Shown here: in pieces, positions 8,453 through 15,707 of the stretch
Position numbering within the stretch: the first letter of the stretch is position 1
Layout of the letters: every line of letters starts with the position of its first letter
DNA from: CAZWUZ01 sp964637655 [NCBI: uncultured bacterium]
GTDB lineage: Bacteria; DAOPZR01
Assembly: GCA_964637655.1 (NCBI GenBank)
Contig: CAZWUZ010000025.1
Location: 1 to 21,860 of the forward strand
DNA length: 21,860 bases
Direction of reading: 5' to 3'
Notes under the pieces: model-generated
The model's input: the letters and a program-made list of their open reading frames with translations, nothing else
What the model was told of the DNA's origin: nothing
The model's database searches: none
Position numbers and translations under genes: made by a program

Positions 8453-10738
8453 TCAGCGGATGCCCTGCGCGTTGAGGTGTTTGCCGTACTGGCGGTCGCT
8501 GCGCATGATGTGGTTGAGCAGCCAGTCGCGCAGGAAGGAGAGGATGTCCTCCGAGACCGCGGCGCGGCCCGCCTGCACATCCGCCTGGAAGGCGCGGACT
8601 TTGCTGATGAAGGCCTGGTGCGCCGCTTTCTGTTCCGGCAGCCCGGGGTAGCCGTGCTGCGCCATCAGTTTCTCCTCGCTGCCGAAATGCGTCACGGTAT
8701 ACGAAATCAGCCCGGTGAGGATGTTGCCGAGGCGCGCGGCATCCTTGCCCGACTGCAGCGCGGCGTGCAGTTCATTGATGTAGCCGACGAGCTTGCGGTG
8801 CTGCGCATCCATGGCCCCGACGCTGACGCTCATGCGGTCGCTCCACGGGATGAATTCGCGCCCGGCGGCAGGGCCTGACGCCGCGGCCGCGCTGTCGAAG
8901 CGGAAGGTGGCTACACGCTCGCGCAGCGCGTCGGCCTGCGCGGAGAGGGCGCGCACCGCCTCCGCCATCTGCTCGGCCGCCCCCGAGTTCTGCTCGACGA
9001 CTTCGGCCACGGTCTGCACGGCACTGCTGACCTCACGCGCCGCGGCCTGCTGCGACTCGACCATGGACGAAATGCGCCCGATGGCGTCGGCGGTCTGTTC
9101 GACCCCGCTGACGATGTTGCCGAGCGCCTCGCCCGCGGTGGTGGCGAGGCGGGTGCCGGTGGCAACATTGTTCCCCGACTCGCGGATGAGCCCGCCGATC
9201 TCGCGCGCCGCCTGCGAGGCGCGTTCGGCGAGCTTGCGCACTTCGTCGGCGACGACGGCGAACCCCCGTCCGTGTTCCCCGGCGCGGGCCGCCTCGATGG
9301 CGGCATTGAGCGCCAGCAGGTTGGTCTGGTCGGCAATTTCGCCGATGGTGCCGATGATCTCGCTGATCTGGTCGGAGGAGCGGGAAATCTGCTTGACCGC
9401 GTCGACCGCGGCGCTGACTGCCTGCCCACCCTCGCGCGCCACGTCGGCGTTGCCGCTGGCGAGATCGCGCGCCTGCTGCGCGCTCCCGGTCACCTCGGCC
9501 ACCGTGCTGCTCAGCGACTCGACCGAGGCGGAAATTTCCTCGACGGTGGCCGCCTGGCTCTGTGCTCCCGAAGCGACGCCCTGCGCCTGCGCGGTGAGGG
9601 TGCCGGCGGCGGCGGTGATGTCGGCGGCGGCGGCGGCGGTGGCGGCCACGAGCTGCGCCAGCGACTGCACCATGCTGTCGAGCGCGCGCGCCAGGTCGCC
9701 GATCTCGTCGCCGCGCGCGGTATGGCGCGGGTCGATGCGCTGCGTCAGGTCACCCTGCGCCACGGCCCGGGCAAAGTCGACCCCGACCTGCAGCGGCTCG
9801 GTGACCAGACGGCGCAGCGCGCCGACGAGCAGGACGAGGAAGATGACGAAGAGCAGGCCGGCGATGGCGAGGATGCCGAGCGCCATGTGGTTGGCCAGCG
9901 TGGTGATGACCGAGACATCCTTGCCGCAGAAGAGAATGCCGGTGGCCTTACCGGAGACGTCGGTGAGCGGCAGGTAGGCGGCAACGTACGGCCGGCCGAG
10001 AATGGTGGTCTCCCCGTAGTAGGGCCTGCCGTCGCGCAGCACCGTGTCGAGAATTTCCTGGTGTTCGAGTTTCGTGCCGACCGCACGCTGCCCGTCTGCC
10101 TTGATGATGGTCGTGGCCACCCGCTCATTGCCGTGGAAAATGGTGAAATCGCACTGGAACAGTTCCTTCTGCCGGTCGAGGTAGTCGTTGTTGGAAAGGA
10201 CGTAGCCGAGTGACACCGCGCCGAGGATGCTGCCGTCGGCACTGCGCAGCGGCGTCCCCGCGCGGATGGAGTACTTGACCAGCGCCCCCTGTTCGACACC
10301 GACGGAGGACGCCCCGGCCAGCGCCCGCTGGATGTTGCGCTGGTTGCCGATGCTGTCACCGAATTTCTCCGGCTCATGCGCGCGGGCCAGCACGGTGCCG
10401 CGCGGGTCGGTGATGACCAGATAGTCGAGCCCGATGGAACGCATGGCCAGCTGCCCGAGTTGCAGCATGCCCGCGCGGTCGCCCGCCTGCACCGCCTGCA
10501 CGAGGCGGCTGCTGCGCTCGAACCATGCGGTGGCAGCCAGCGCCTGGGCCGAACGGGTTTCAATCTGCCCCTTGAGGAGTTCACCGCGCTGCTGCATCTC
10601 CGCGGTGAAGTAGGCGGTGAGCTGGCGGTCGAGCAGCGCGCGCGAGCCAAGGACGACGGCAACAAGGAGCACGGCAAGGAACAGCGTGGTAATAAGCGTG
10701 ATCTTGCGCGAGATGGATAGACGGCTGAATAAGGTCAT
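8453..10738 (-). CDS. Methyl-accepting chemotaxis protein with dCache-like sensor and C-terminal bacteriohemerythrin domain
   Basis: 761 residues. Order: TM1 (about 13-35), a periplasmic double-Cache-like sensor (36-283), TM2 (285-308), HAMP (309-361), an Ala-rich linker, the MCP signalling domain with the hairpin tip [21 protein letters not shown] (467-487), then a hemerythrin domain (about 627-755). The ATG at 10738 is preferred over an in-frame TTG at 10798 because TGGAGG (complement of 10745-10750) precedes it at good spacing, and the TTG lies inside the promoter. Hemerythrin ligands visible are H647, H684, E688, H707, H743 and D748. The position matching the first His of HxxxH is Q703 (codon CAG), so one iron ligand appears lost. 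Expected role: oxygen, redox or ligand sensing that feeds CheA/CheW. No che genes are in the window. The neighbouring flavodiiron gene fits an oxygen-response role. Confidence 0.93.
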   Translation of the reverse strand: MTLFSRLSISRKITLITTLFLAVLLVAVVLGSRALLDRQLTAYFTAEMQQRGELLKGQIETRSAQALAATAWFERSSRLVQAVQAGDRAGMLQLGQLAMRSIGLDYLVITDPRGTVLARAHEPEKFGDSIGNQRNIQRALAGASSVGVEQGALVKYSIRAGTPLRSADGSILGAVSLGYVLSNNDYLDRQKELFQCDFTIFHGNERVATTIIKADGQRAVGTKLEHQEILDTVLRDGRPYYGETTILGRPYVAAYLPLTDVSGKATGILFCGKDVSVITTLANHMALGILAIAGLLFVIFLVLLVGALRRLVTEPLQVGVDFARAVAQGDLTQRIDPRHTARGDEIGDLARALDSMVQSLAQLVAATAAAAADITAAAGTLTAQAQGVASGAQSQAATVEEISASVESLSSTVAEVTGSAQQARDLASGNADVAREGGQAVSAAVDAVKQISRSSDQISEIIGTIGEIADQTNLLALNAAIEAARAGEHGRGFAVVADEVRKLAERASQAAREIGGLIRESGNNVATGTRLATTAGEALGNIVSGVEQTADAIGRISSMVESQQAAAREVSSAVQTVAEVVEQNSGAAEQMAEAVRALSAQADALRERVATFRFDSAAAASGPAAGREFIPWSDRMSVSVGAMDAQHRKLVGYINELHAALQSGKDAARLGNILTGLISYTVTHFGSEEKLMAQHGYPGLPEQKAAHQAFISKVRAFQADVQAGRAAVSEDILSFLRDWLLNHIMRSDRQYGKHLNAQGIR

Positions 10739-10769
10739 TGACTGCCTCCAGGCGATATTCGCAAAATGC

Positions 10770-10798
10770 ACAATATCACCATATCGTAGGCGTGTCAA
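10770..10798 (-). promoter_or_regulatory. Sigma-70-type promoter for the chemoreceptor gene
   Basis: On the minus strand TTGACA (10793-10798) is followed after 17 bp by TATTGT (10770-10775), in the 77-bp gap upstream of the chemoreceptor ATG. The predicted start is near 10763, about 25 nt before the ATG. This suggests the chemoreceptor is not simply co-transcribed with the flavodiiron gene. Confidence 0.6.
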
Positions 10799-10815
10799 GG
10801 TGTAGCCGGAAAAAA

Positions 10816-12006
10816 TTACAGTTTGCCGGCGAGCGCCTTACCCCAGGCAACCGTATCAGCCAGCACCTTGTCATCCGGCGTCCAGGTGGCGCGCAGGCCA
10901 TCGTCCACTGTCTCGAACCCGGCATGCTTGAGATGCTCAGTCAGCAGTTTGACCGATTCGCCGCTCCAGCCATGGCAGCCGAACGCGGCGGCTTTCTTCC
11001 CCTTGAAACCGAGTCCCTTGCACATGTCGAGCAGGGCGGCAAGCGAGTGCAGATAGGAACGGTTGATGGTCGGGGAACCGAGCAGCAGCGCCTTGGAGCG
11101 GAAAATCTCCGTCACCACGTCATTCATGTCGGAGGCGGGGAGGTTGTAGACCTTGACGGTGAGTGACGGGTCGGCGGCGGTGAGTCCTTCGGCTGCTTTC
11201 TCCGCGAGGCGGCGGGTGCCATTCCACATCGTGTCATAGACGATGGTGACCTGGTTCTCCTTGTAGGCGTCGGCCCACTGCAGGTACTGCTCGACAATCT
11301 GCGCGGGGTGGTCGCGCCAGATGATGCCATGGCTGGTGCAGATCATGTCGAGCGGCAGTTTGAACGCGAGAAACTCCTGTATCTTTTTCGTCACGAGGTG
11401 GCTGAATGGGGTAAGGATATTGGCGTAGTACTTGCGCGCCTCGGCATAGAGCTCCGCGCGGTCGACCTGGTCATTGAAGAGGTGCTCGCTCGCATAATGC
11501 TGCCCGAAGGCGTCGTTGGAGAAGAGGATGTTGTCCCCGGTCAGGTACGACATCATCGAGTCGGGCCAGTGGAGCATGGGCGCTTCGACAAAGACCAGTT
11601 CCTTCCCGTTGCCCAGCGGCAGCTTGTCACCCGTCTTCACCACCTGGAAATTCCACTCCTGGTGGTACTGCCCCTTGAGCGACTTGACGCAGTTGGCGGT
11701 GCAGTAGACCGGGGTACCCGGGATGTGCGAGAGCAGTTCAGGGAGCGATCCGCTGTGGTCGACCTCGCCGTGGTTGGCGATGATATAATCGATTTTCTTC
11801 AGGTCGATCTCCTGCGCGAGGTTGGCGACATACTCCTTCGCGTAGGGCATCCAGACCGTATCAATGAGCGCGGATTTCTCTTCCTGCACAAGGTAGGAGT
11901 TGTAGGACGACCCGCGATGGGTCGTGTACTCGTAGCCGTGGAAAAGGCGGAGCGACCAGTCGGTCTTCCCCACCCACGAAACGTTGTTCCTGATCTGCTT
12001 GCGCAT
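10816..12006 (-). CDS. Flavodiiron protein (A-type, FprA/ROO-like oxygen or NO reductase)
   Basis: 396 residues, the usual length of two-domain flavodiiron proteins. The N-terminal metallo-beta-lactamase-like domain carries the full diiron set: H79-x-E81-x-D83 (with H84), H146, D165 and H226. The C-terminal flavodoxin-like domain starts at about 253, with the FMN phosphate loop YDTMWNGT (257-264) and GSPT at 310. The reaction is reduction of O2 to water and/or NO to N2O, using electrons from rubredoxin or a similar donor in the cytoplasm. The ATG at 12006 is chosen from GGGAGG (complement of 12013-12018); the longer open frame upstream runs through the promoter and is not coding. It is transcribed divergently from the Fur-family gene, from a promoter whose spacer contains most of the Fur box, so iron-dependent repression is likely. 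No separate rubredoxin or rubredoxin reductase gene is seen nearby. Confidence 0.95.
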   Translation of the reverse strand: MRKQIRNNVSWVGKTDWSLRLFHGYEYTTHRGSSYNSYLVQEEKSALIDTVWMPYAKEYVANLAQEIDLKKIDYIIANHGEVDHSGSLPELLSHIPGTPVYCTANCVKSLKGQYHQEWNFQVVKTGDKLPLGNGKELVFVEAPMLHWPDSMMSYLTGDNILFSNDAFGQHYASEHLFNDQVDRAELYAEARKYYANILTPFSHLVTKKIQEFLAFKLPLDMICTSHGIIWRDHPAQIVEQYLQWADAYKENQVTIVYDTMWNGTRRLAEKAAEGLTAADPSLTVKVYNLPASDMNDVVTEIFRSKALLLGSPTINRSYLHSLAALLDMCKGLGFKGKKAAAFGCHGWSGESVKLLTEHLKHAGFETVDDGLRATWTPDDKVLADTVAWGKALAGKL

Positions 12007-12073
12007 GGCCTGCCTCCCGTGCTGCGAGTATGTGCTGATGATAGCATAGCACTGCTGTCCGGAAAAGGGCCGC

Positions 12074-12102
12074 TTGACAACCGGTCCCGCTTCAAGTATA
12101 CT
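12074..12102 (+). promoter_or_regulatory. Sigma-70 promoter for the fur-like gene
   Basis: TTGACA (12074-12079), a 17-bp spacer, then TATACT (12097-12102). This is close to consensus. The start is expected near 12109, inside the Fur box, about 28 nt before the ATG at 12137. Confidence 0.85.
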
Positions 12103-12123
12103 GCAAATGATAATCATTGTCAA
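12095..12123 (-). promoter_or_regulatory. Sigma-70 promoter for the flavodiiron gene
   Basis: On the minus strand TTGACA (12118-12123), a 17-bp spacer, then TATACT (12095-12100). The -10 shares the palindrome AGTATACT (12095-12102) with the opposite promoter, so the two cannot be occupied together. The Fur box fills most of this spacer and touches the -35. Confidence 0.85.
12103..12121 (+). promoter_or_regulatory. Fur box
   Basis: GCAAATGATAATCATTGTC matches the classical 19-bp Fur box GATAATGATAATCATTATC at 16 of 19 positions and has a palindromic ATGATAATCAT core. It lies directly after the -10 of the fur-like gene and within the promoter of the flavodiiron gene, so one bound dimer could block both. 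Confidence 0.85.
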
Positions 12124-12136
12124 GTAAGGGGGGCGC

Positions 12137-12694
12137 ATGGCCAGACGGCGACGGACGGCAGCAGCGGGCGGAAAGCAGACGCCCGGAGTGCGCCGGACCG
12201 CGGCGCGCACGGCGGTGCTCGGCTACCTGCAGGCGTGCGACTGCCATGCCACCGCTGACGGCATCTTCCGCGCCCTGCGCCCGCGCCATCCGCGCCTCGG
12301 GCTGGCGACGGTTTACCGCACGCTGCAGCTGCTGGTGCGCCTCGGGCAGGTGCAGAAAATCGAGGCGGGTGACGGCAGCGCGCACTATGAACTGACCGGG
12401 ACCGCGGCGACCAAGCCGCATCATCACCATCTCGTCTGCCAGTCCTGCGGCGCCATCATCGATCATGGCGATTTCGTGGCCGGGGAGCAGGCCACGCTGC
12501 AGCGTATCGTGGCGGCGTTGGAAAAGAAATATGGATTTGTGATTACGGGGCATGCCGTGCAGTTTGCCGGCACCTGCCCCGCCTGCCGGCGTACGGGAGC
12601 GACAGGACGGATGAAAGGAGGGGGGGCGGAGCAACCGCGTCAGAGGCGCGCAGCAGGTTTGACGATAAAACGAAGAGGAGAAGCTCATGGCTAA
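12137..12694 (+). CDS. Fur/PerR-family metal-dependent transcriptional regulator
   Basis: 185 residues. The winged-helix DNA-binding part contains H37-ATAD and the recognition region LATVYRTLQLL (56-66). The dimerisation part has E85 (HYEL), the HHHH cluster (95-98), and two structural zinc pairs, C101-x-x-C104 and C147-x-x-C150. Glu at 85 matches Fur or Zur rather than the Asp typical of peroxide-sensing PerR; this is suggestive only. The start follows AAGGGGGG. A Fur box overlaps its own promoter, pointing to an autoregulated iron repressor that also controls the flavodiiron gene. The C-terminus carries an unusual basic tail of about 35 residues after the last Cys pair; it runs over the SD of the next gene and overlaps it by 8 bp. 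Confidence 0.9.
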   Translation: MARRRRTAAAGGKQTPGVRRTAARTAVLGYLQACDCHATADGIFRALRPRHPRLGLATVYRTLQLLVRLGQVQKIEAGDGSAHYELTGTAATKPHHHHLVCQSCGAIIDHGDFVAGEQATLQRIVAALEKKYGFVITGHAVQFAGTCPACRRTGATGRMKGGGAEQPRQRRAAGLTIKRRGEAHG

Positions 12695-13181
12695 CGACAA
12701 GTATACCTCAATAGTGAAACTTGATTTCCAGTACGCACACCGGTTCATGAAATGGCCGCGGGAAGAAAAGCATCTGCACGGACATTCCGGCCTGCTGACC
12801 ATCGAACTGGAGGACACGGTCGACCCGGTGACGGGATTCGCCCACTCCTGCAAGGACGGGTTCAAGAAGGCCTGGGAAGTGTGTGACCATTTTCACCATG
12901 CCACCCTGTTCCAGGAGGGGGACCCGCTGCTGGAGGCGGTCATTGCCGTCTACAAGAAAGAGGGTATCAACAACGACCCGCAGAACTGTGTGCCGCTCAA
13001 GAAGATTGACCATGCGCTCGCCTGGTCGTACCCGGAATACCGGATCGTGGTGACCAAGAAGGTTTCCACGTGCGAGAATCTCTGCGAACTGTTCTACGAA
13101 CTGCTCAAGGACAAGATGCCGATCAAAAAGATCAAGTTCCGTTCGTCGTCCATGAACGCGGCTTCGAAGACGTTCAGGTAG
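12687..13181 (+). CDS. 6-pyruvoyl-tetrahydropterin synthase/QueD-superfamily enzyme with ExxxHGH motif (PTPS-III-like)
   Basis: 164 residues. Zinc ligands H18, H31 and H33 are clear (YAHRF; HLHGHSG). The position of the catalytic Cys of QueD (CxxxHGH) holds E27, giving the ExxxHGH pattern of PTPS-III proteins, which cleave dihydroneopterin triphosphate to 6-hydroxymethyl-dihydropterin for folate synthesis. Other family blocks are HHATLFQEGDPLLEAV (70-85) and TCENLCEL (128-135). Two deviations are visible: the usual Asp-His pair before ATL appears as H70-H71, and the pterin-anchoring Glu near the C-terminus appears replaced in FRSSSMNAAS. Function is therefore uncertain: divergent folate enzyme, queuosine enzyme or a new activity. 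It has its own SD, AGAGGAG (12674-12680), starts inside the fur-like gene, and is followed by a terminator, so the two form an operon. No GTP cyclohydrolase or queuosine gene is nearby. Confidence 0.8.
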   Translation: MANDKYTSIVKLDFQYAHRFMKWPREEKHLHGHSGLLTIELEDTVDPVTGFAHSCKDGFKKAWEVCDHFHHATLFQEGDPLLEAVIAVYKKEGINNDPQNCVPLKKIDHALAWSYPEYRIVVTKKVSTCENLCELFYELLKDKMPIKKIKFRSSSMNAASKTFR

Positions 13182-13200
13182 GAGCATCAGCGCAGCTGGC

Positions 13201-13234
13201 AGACACCCGCCGGCCCGACCGGCGGGTGTCTTTT
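13201..13234 (+). terminator. Rho-independent terminator after the fur-PTPS operon
   Basis: A perfect 12-bp stem, GACACCCGCCGG (13202-13213) with CCGGCGGGTGTC (13219-13230), has a 5-nt loop and is followed by TTTT. It lies 20 bp after the PTPS stop and isolates this operon from rubrerythrin. Confidence 0.93.
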
Positions 13235-13382
13235 CCGGAGGTACGCCCGGCAAACTGCTGGAGTGGCGCGCGACCTGTCCTGCCTTGCCGGTGCGAACCG
13301 GTTTGGCGGGCCTGCAGGTGCATGCGTGGCGGACGCTGGGACAGTGATACTTAACCGGGACTACCGGACAAGGAGGAACGAT

Positions 13383-13883
13383 ATGGGGACGAAGGAGAAT
13401 CTGCAGGCGGCATTCGCGGGCGAGAGCCAGGCGAACCGCACCTACCTCGCCTTTGCGAAAAAGGCGGAGCAGGAAGGCAAGCCGCAGGTGGCGAAACTGC
13501 TGCGCGCCGGCGCGCACGCCGAGACCATCCACGCACACGCGCATCTGCGCGCGCTGGGCGGCATCAGGGACACGGCGACCAATCTCGAGGCGGCGATTGC
13601 CGGCGAGGCGCATGAGTTCCAGTCGATGTACCCCGGGTTCATCAGGGAGGCGGAAGCCGAGGGGAACAAGCCGGCGCTCAGCTCGTTCAGGAACGCCAAC
13701 GCAGTCGAGGAGGTTCATCACGGGCTCTACGCACAGGCGCTGGCGGCGGTCAAGGAAGGCAAGGACCTGCCGGCGGCCGACATCTGGGTCTGTGACGTCT
13801 GCGGCAACACGGTCATCGGCAATCTGCCCGACACCTGCAGTGTCTGCAAAGTCAGCAAGGACCATTTTGCCGCGGTCAGATAA
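13383..13883 (+). CDS. Rubrerythrin with C-terminal rubredoxin-like domain
   Basis: 166 residues. The four-helix ferritin-like domain shows the diiron ligands E14, E47-x-x-H50, E75-x-x-E78 and E110 with H113. The C-terminal rubredoxin-like iron centre has C137-x-x-C140 and C152-x-x-C155. The enzyme reduces hydrogen peroxide in the cytoplasm of anaerobes, taking electrons through the FeCys4 site. The ATG at 13383 is chosen because AGGAGG (13371-13376) sits 6 nt upstream; the longer open frame back to 13263 has no SD. It follows a strong terminator, so it should have its own promoter, but no convincing -35/-10 pair was found in 13235-13370. Its position next to the flavodiiron, Fur and hemerythrin-receptor genes supports an oxidative-stress role. 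Confidence 0.95.
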   Translation: MGTKENLQAAFAGESQANRTYLAFAKKAEQEGKPQVAKLLRAGAHAETIHAHAHLRALGGIRDTATNLEAAIAGEAHEFQSMYPGFIREAEAEGNKPALSSFRNANAVEEVHHGLYAQALAAVKEGKDLPAADIWVCDVCGNTVIGNLPDTCSVCKVSKDHFAAVR

Positions 13884-13906
13884 GGCGGTTTCACTCACTC
13901 CCCCCC

Positions 13907-13925
13907 CCCGCCCCGCGGGGGCGGG
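13907..13925 (+). terminator. GC-only hairpin after rubrerythrin (possible terminator)
   Basis: CCCGCCCC (13907-13914) pairs with GGGGCGGG (13918-13925) around a 3-nt loop, within a run of ten C (13900-13909). No U-tract follows, so it may only protect the 3' end or slow polymerase. A further imperfect inverted repeat (13930-13940 with 13960-13968) and the palindrome TGCTGCTGCAGCAGCA (14011-14026) follow in the same gap. Confidence 0.35.
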
Positions 13926-14079
13926 AGTTGCTGTGCGGCCTAACGCCGGTGCAAGCGCTGGCCACAGCAGGTGGCGGATTTTCCGGCTGACGCGGTCAAC
14001 CGCCTGCTTATGCTGCTGCAGCAGCAGGAGGCGCGATGCTGACCCGGTTATGGAGTAAGGAACGTTTCGGATATCTGCC

Positions 14080-14108
14080 TTGACAGGATTTCTGTAAACT
14101 GATAAGGT
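14080..14108 (+). promoter_or_regulatory. Sigma-70-type promoter for the DUF4160/DUF2442 pair
   Basis: TTGACA (14080-14085), a 17-bp spacer and TAAGGT (14103-14108), with a predicted start near 14115, about 34 nt before the DUF4160 ATG. Confidence 0.6.
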
Positions 14109-14148
14109 GCTGATGTGGCGCAATGGCAATGAGATAGGAGGAATGGAC

Positions 14149-14397
14149 ATGTCTCCGGCCGTGTTGCGCGATGGACCATACCGGTTTTATTTTGTCAGTC
14201 ACGACGCGCAGGAACCGCCGCACGTACACATTGATCGTGATTCGCTGTCGGCCAAGTTTTGGCTTGAACCGGTGGCGTTGGCGTATAACCTCGGTTTTTC
14301 CGCGCATGAGTTGCGGAAAATTGAGCAGCTGACGCTGACGAATCAGCAGCAACTGGTGGAGGCGTGGCATGTCTACTTCCGAACCCAAGGCAGGTGA
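14149..14397 (+). CDS. DUF4160 family protein
   Basis: 82 residues. It matches the DUF4160 pattern MSPxVLRxGPYRFxF, then EPPHVHI (22-28), AKFWLEPVAL (35-44) and a C-terminal helical LVEAWHVYF segment. The ATG at 14149 lies 7 nt after AGGAGG (14136-14141); the in-frame ATG at 14143 is too close to that site. Its last 29 bases overlap the following DUF2442 gene. DUF4160 and DUF2442 proteins are frequent neighbours in bacteria and are suspected to form a two-component, possibly toxin-antitoxin-like, unit; no activity is established. Codon use looks less G+C-rich than in flanking genes, which may indicate transfer. Confidence 0.85.
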   Translation: MSPAVLRDGPYRFYFVSHDAQEPPHVHIDRDSLSAKFWLEPVALAYNLGFSAHELRKIEQLTLTNQQQLVEAWHVYFRTQGR

Positions 14398-14641
14398 GCG
14401 AATTGTCACGGTGCGCTTCACCGATGATGCCATGAGTGTTGATCTGCTTGACGGCAGGACGATAACCGTGCCGCTGGCCTGGTATCCGCGGTTGTTGCAC
14501 GCCACCCCGGAACAGCGTTCTGAATGGCGCATTTCCGGCGCCGGCTTCTGCCTGCACTGGCCGTCACTTGATGAGGATTTGAGTGTGCAGGGAATGTTGC
14601 AGGGGGCGCCGGCTCCCCGCGGTGATGCGCGCGCCGCATAG
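14369..14641 (+). CDS. DUF2442 family protein
   Basis: 90 residues. The DUF2442 core is recognisable: VRFTDDAMSVDLLDGRTITV (15-34), PLAWYPRLLHATPEQR (35-50), then WRISGAGFCLHWPSLDEDLS (53-72). The start has SD GGAGG (14358-14362) embedded in the DUF4160 coding sequence, 6 nt upstream, so the pair is probably translationally coupled. Function is unknown; it is presumed to be the partner of the upstream DUF4160 protein. No DNA-binding helix-turn-helix is obvious. Confidence 0.85.
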   Translation: MSTSEPKAGERIVTVRFTDDAMSVDLLDGRTITVPLAWYPRLLHATPEQRSEWRISGAGFCLHWPSLDEDLSVQGMLQGAPAPRGDARAA

Positions 14642-14710
14642 CAGTTGCCACCTGATGACTCCACCGGTCCGCTCCTCCGGACATCCTGCCGATGGAGCTA
14701 ACCCGCATGT

Positions 14711-15595
14711 ATGAGTGACGTACTTGTCGCGCTGGGGCTGACGCTGTTCGCCGGGATGGCGACCGGCATCGGCAGCTGCATCGCCTTTTTCGCCCCGCGC
14801 ACCAACTACCGCTTTCTCTCCGTGGCGACCGGCTTTTCCGCCGGCGTGATGCTCTATGTGTCGTTTGTCGAGATTCTCGCCAAGGGTGAGCAGGCACTGA
14901 CCGAGGCCTACGGGGCGACGGCGGGCGCGTGGGCGAATGTCGCGGCGTTTTTCGCCGGCATGCTCTTTATCGGGCTGATCGACAACCTCATCCCGGCGGC
15001 GGAAAACCCGCACGAGACGCATCCCGAGGCGGAACTGGCCCCGCTGCATAACCCGAACGCGCCGCTCCCTGATTTCAGCGCTGACGGGCCCGGGTTCGGC
15101 GACGGGCATGACCACGGGCATCACCATCACAAACTGATGCGCATGGGGCTCTTTACCGCGCTGGCCATCGGCATCCACAATTTCCCTGAGGGGCTGGCCA
15201 CCTTCCTTGCCGCGCTGCAGGACCCCGCGCTCGGACTGGCTATCGCCATCGCCATCGCACTGCACAATATCCCCGAGGGGATCAGCGTCTCCGTCCCGAT
15301 TTTCTACGCCACGGGGAGCCGCATGAAGGCGCTTGCCTACTCGCTGCTCAGCGGGCTGGCGGAACCGGTCGGCGCGCTCATTGCCTATGCCGGACTGCGC
15401 CTGTTCCTCGGCGGCGCGGCCGTGCCGCCCGAGGTGATGGGCTACGCTTTCGGCGGGGTCGCGGGCATCATGGTCTATATCAGCATCGACGAGCTGCTCC
15501 CGGCCAGCCGCACCTACGGCAAGGGGCATGATTCGATTCTCGGGCTGGCCGGCGGCATGCTGGTGATGGCGCTGTCGCTGCTGCTGATGCGGTAA
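14711..15595 (+). CDS. zupT: ZIP-family divalent metal transporter (ZupT-like)
   Basis: 294 residues with about eight membrane segments. The two transport-site motifs are present: HNFPEG (156-161) and HNIPEG (185-190), with E218 in SGLAEP. The loop before them is His-rich (HDHGHHHH, 133-140) and probably binds zinc. It should import Zn2+ and possibly Fe2+ or Mn2+ across the inner membrane. It starts 69 bp after the DUF2442 stop. The nearest SD (GGAG, 14694-14697) is 13 nt from this ATG but 9 nt from another ATG at 14707 that opens a three-codon frame ending over the zupT start, which may affect initiation. No Fur or Zur box was seen upstream. Confidence 0.92.
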   Translation: MSDVLVALGLTLFAGMATGIGSCIAFFAPRTNYRFLSVATGFSAGVMLYVSFVEILAKGEQALTEAYGATAGAWANVAAFFAGMLFIGLIDNLIPAAENPHETHPEAELAPLHNPNAPLPDFSADGPGFGDGHDHGHHHHKLMRMGLFTALAIGIHNFPEGLATFLAALQDPALGLAIAIAIALHNIPEGISVSVPIFYATGSRMKALAYSLLSGLAEPVGALIAYAGLRLFLGGAAVPPEVMGYAFGGVAGIMVYISIDELLPASRTYGKGHDSILGLAGGMLVMALSLLLMR

Positions 15596-15603
15596 ACGTC
15601 CCG

Positions 15604-15632
15604 TTGACGCTGGCTGCGCAGCTTGCTACGAT
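15604..15632 (+). promoter_or_regulatory. Sigma-70-type promoter for the 15708-19556 gene run
   Basis: TTGACG (15604-15609), a 17-bp spacer and TACGAT (15627-15632), just after the zupT stop. It could serve the ATPase-fragment gene and the closely packed genes that follow. Confidence 0.65.
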
Positions 15633-15707
15633 GCAGACGAACACGAAGCGGCAGAACATCGACCCGGGACCGACAGCGCGCCCGGCCCGCAGATCATGGA
15701 GACGGCT

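Noticed and set aside
8793-10213. Long plus-strand open frames opposite the chemoreceptor gene
   Set aside because: Low-complexity Ala/Arg/Ser translations complementary to a well-defined MCP; no motifs or SD sites.
12007-12210. N-terminal extension of the flavodiiron frame
   Set aside because: It would run through the divergent promoter and Fur box; family homology and the SD fit the ATG at 12006.
13235-13370. Promoter for rubrerythrin
   Set aside because: GATACT at 13346-13351 resembles a -10, but no -35 lies at suitable spacing, so no promoter is called.
12708-14150. 480-codon minus-strand frame across PTPS and rubrerythrin
   Set aside because: It spans three convincing plus-strand elements, including a terminator, and has no recognisable domains.
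14564-15529. 321-codon minus-strand frame opposite the ZIP transporter
   Set aside because: Shadow frame; the plus strand carries clear HNFPEG/HNIPEG motifs and membrane helices.
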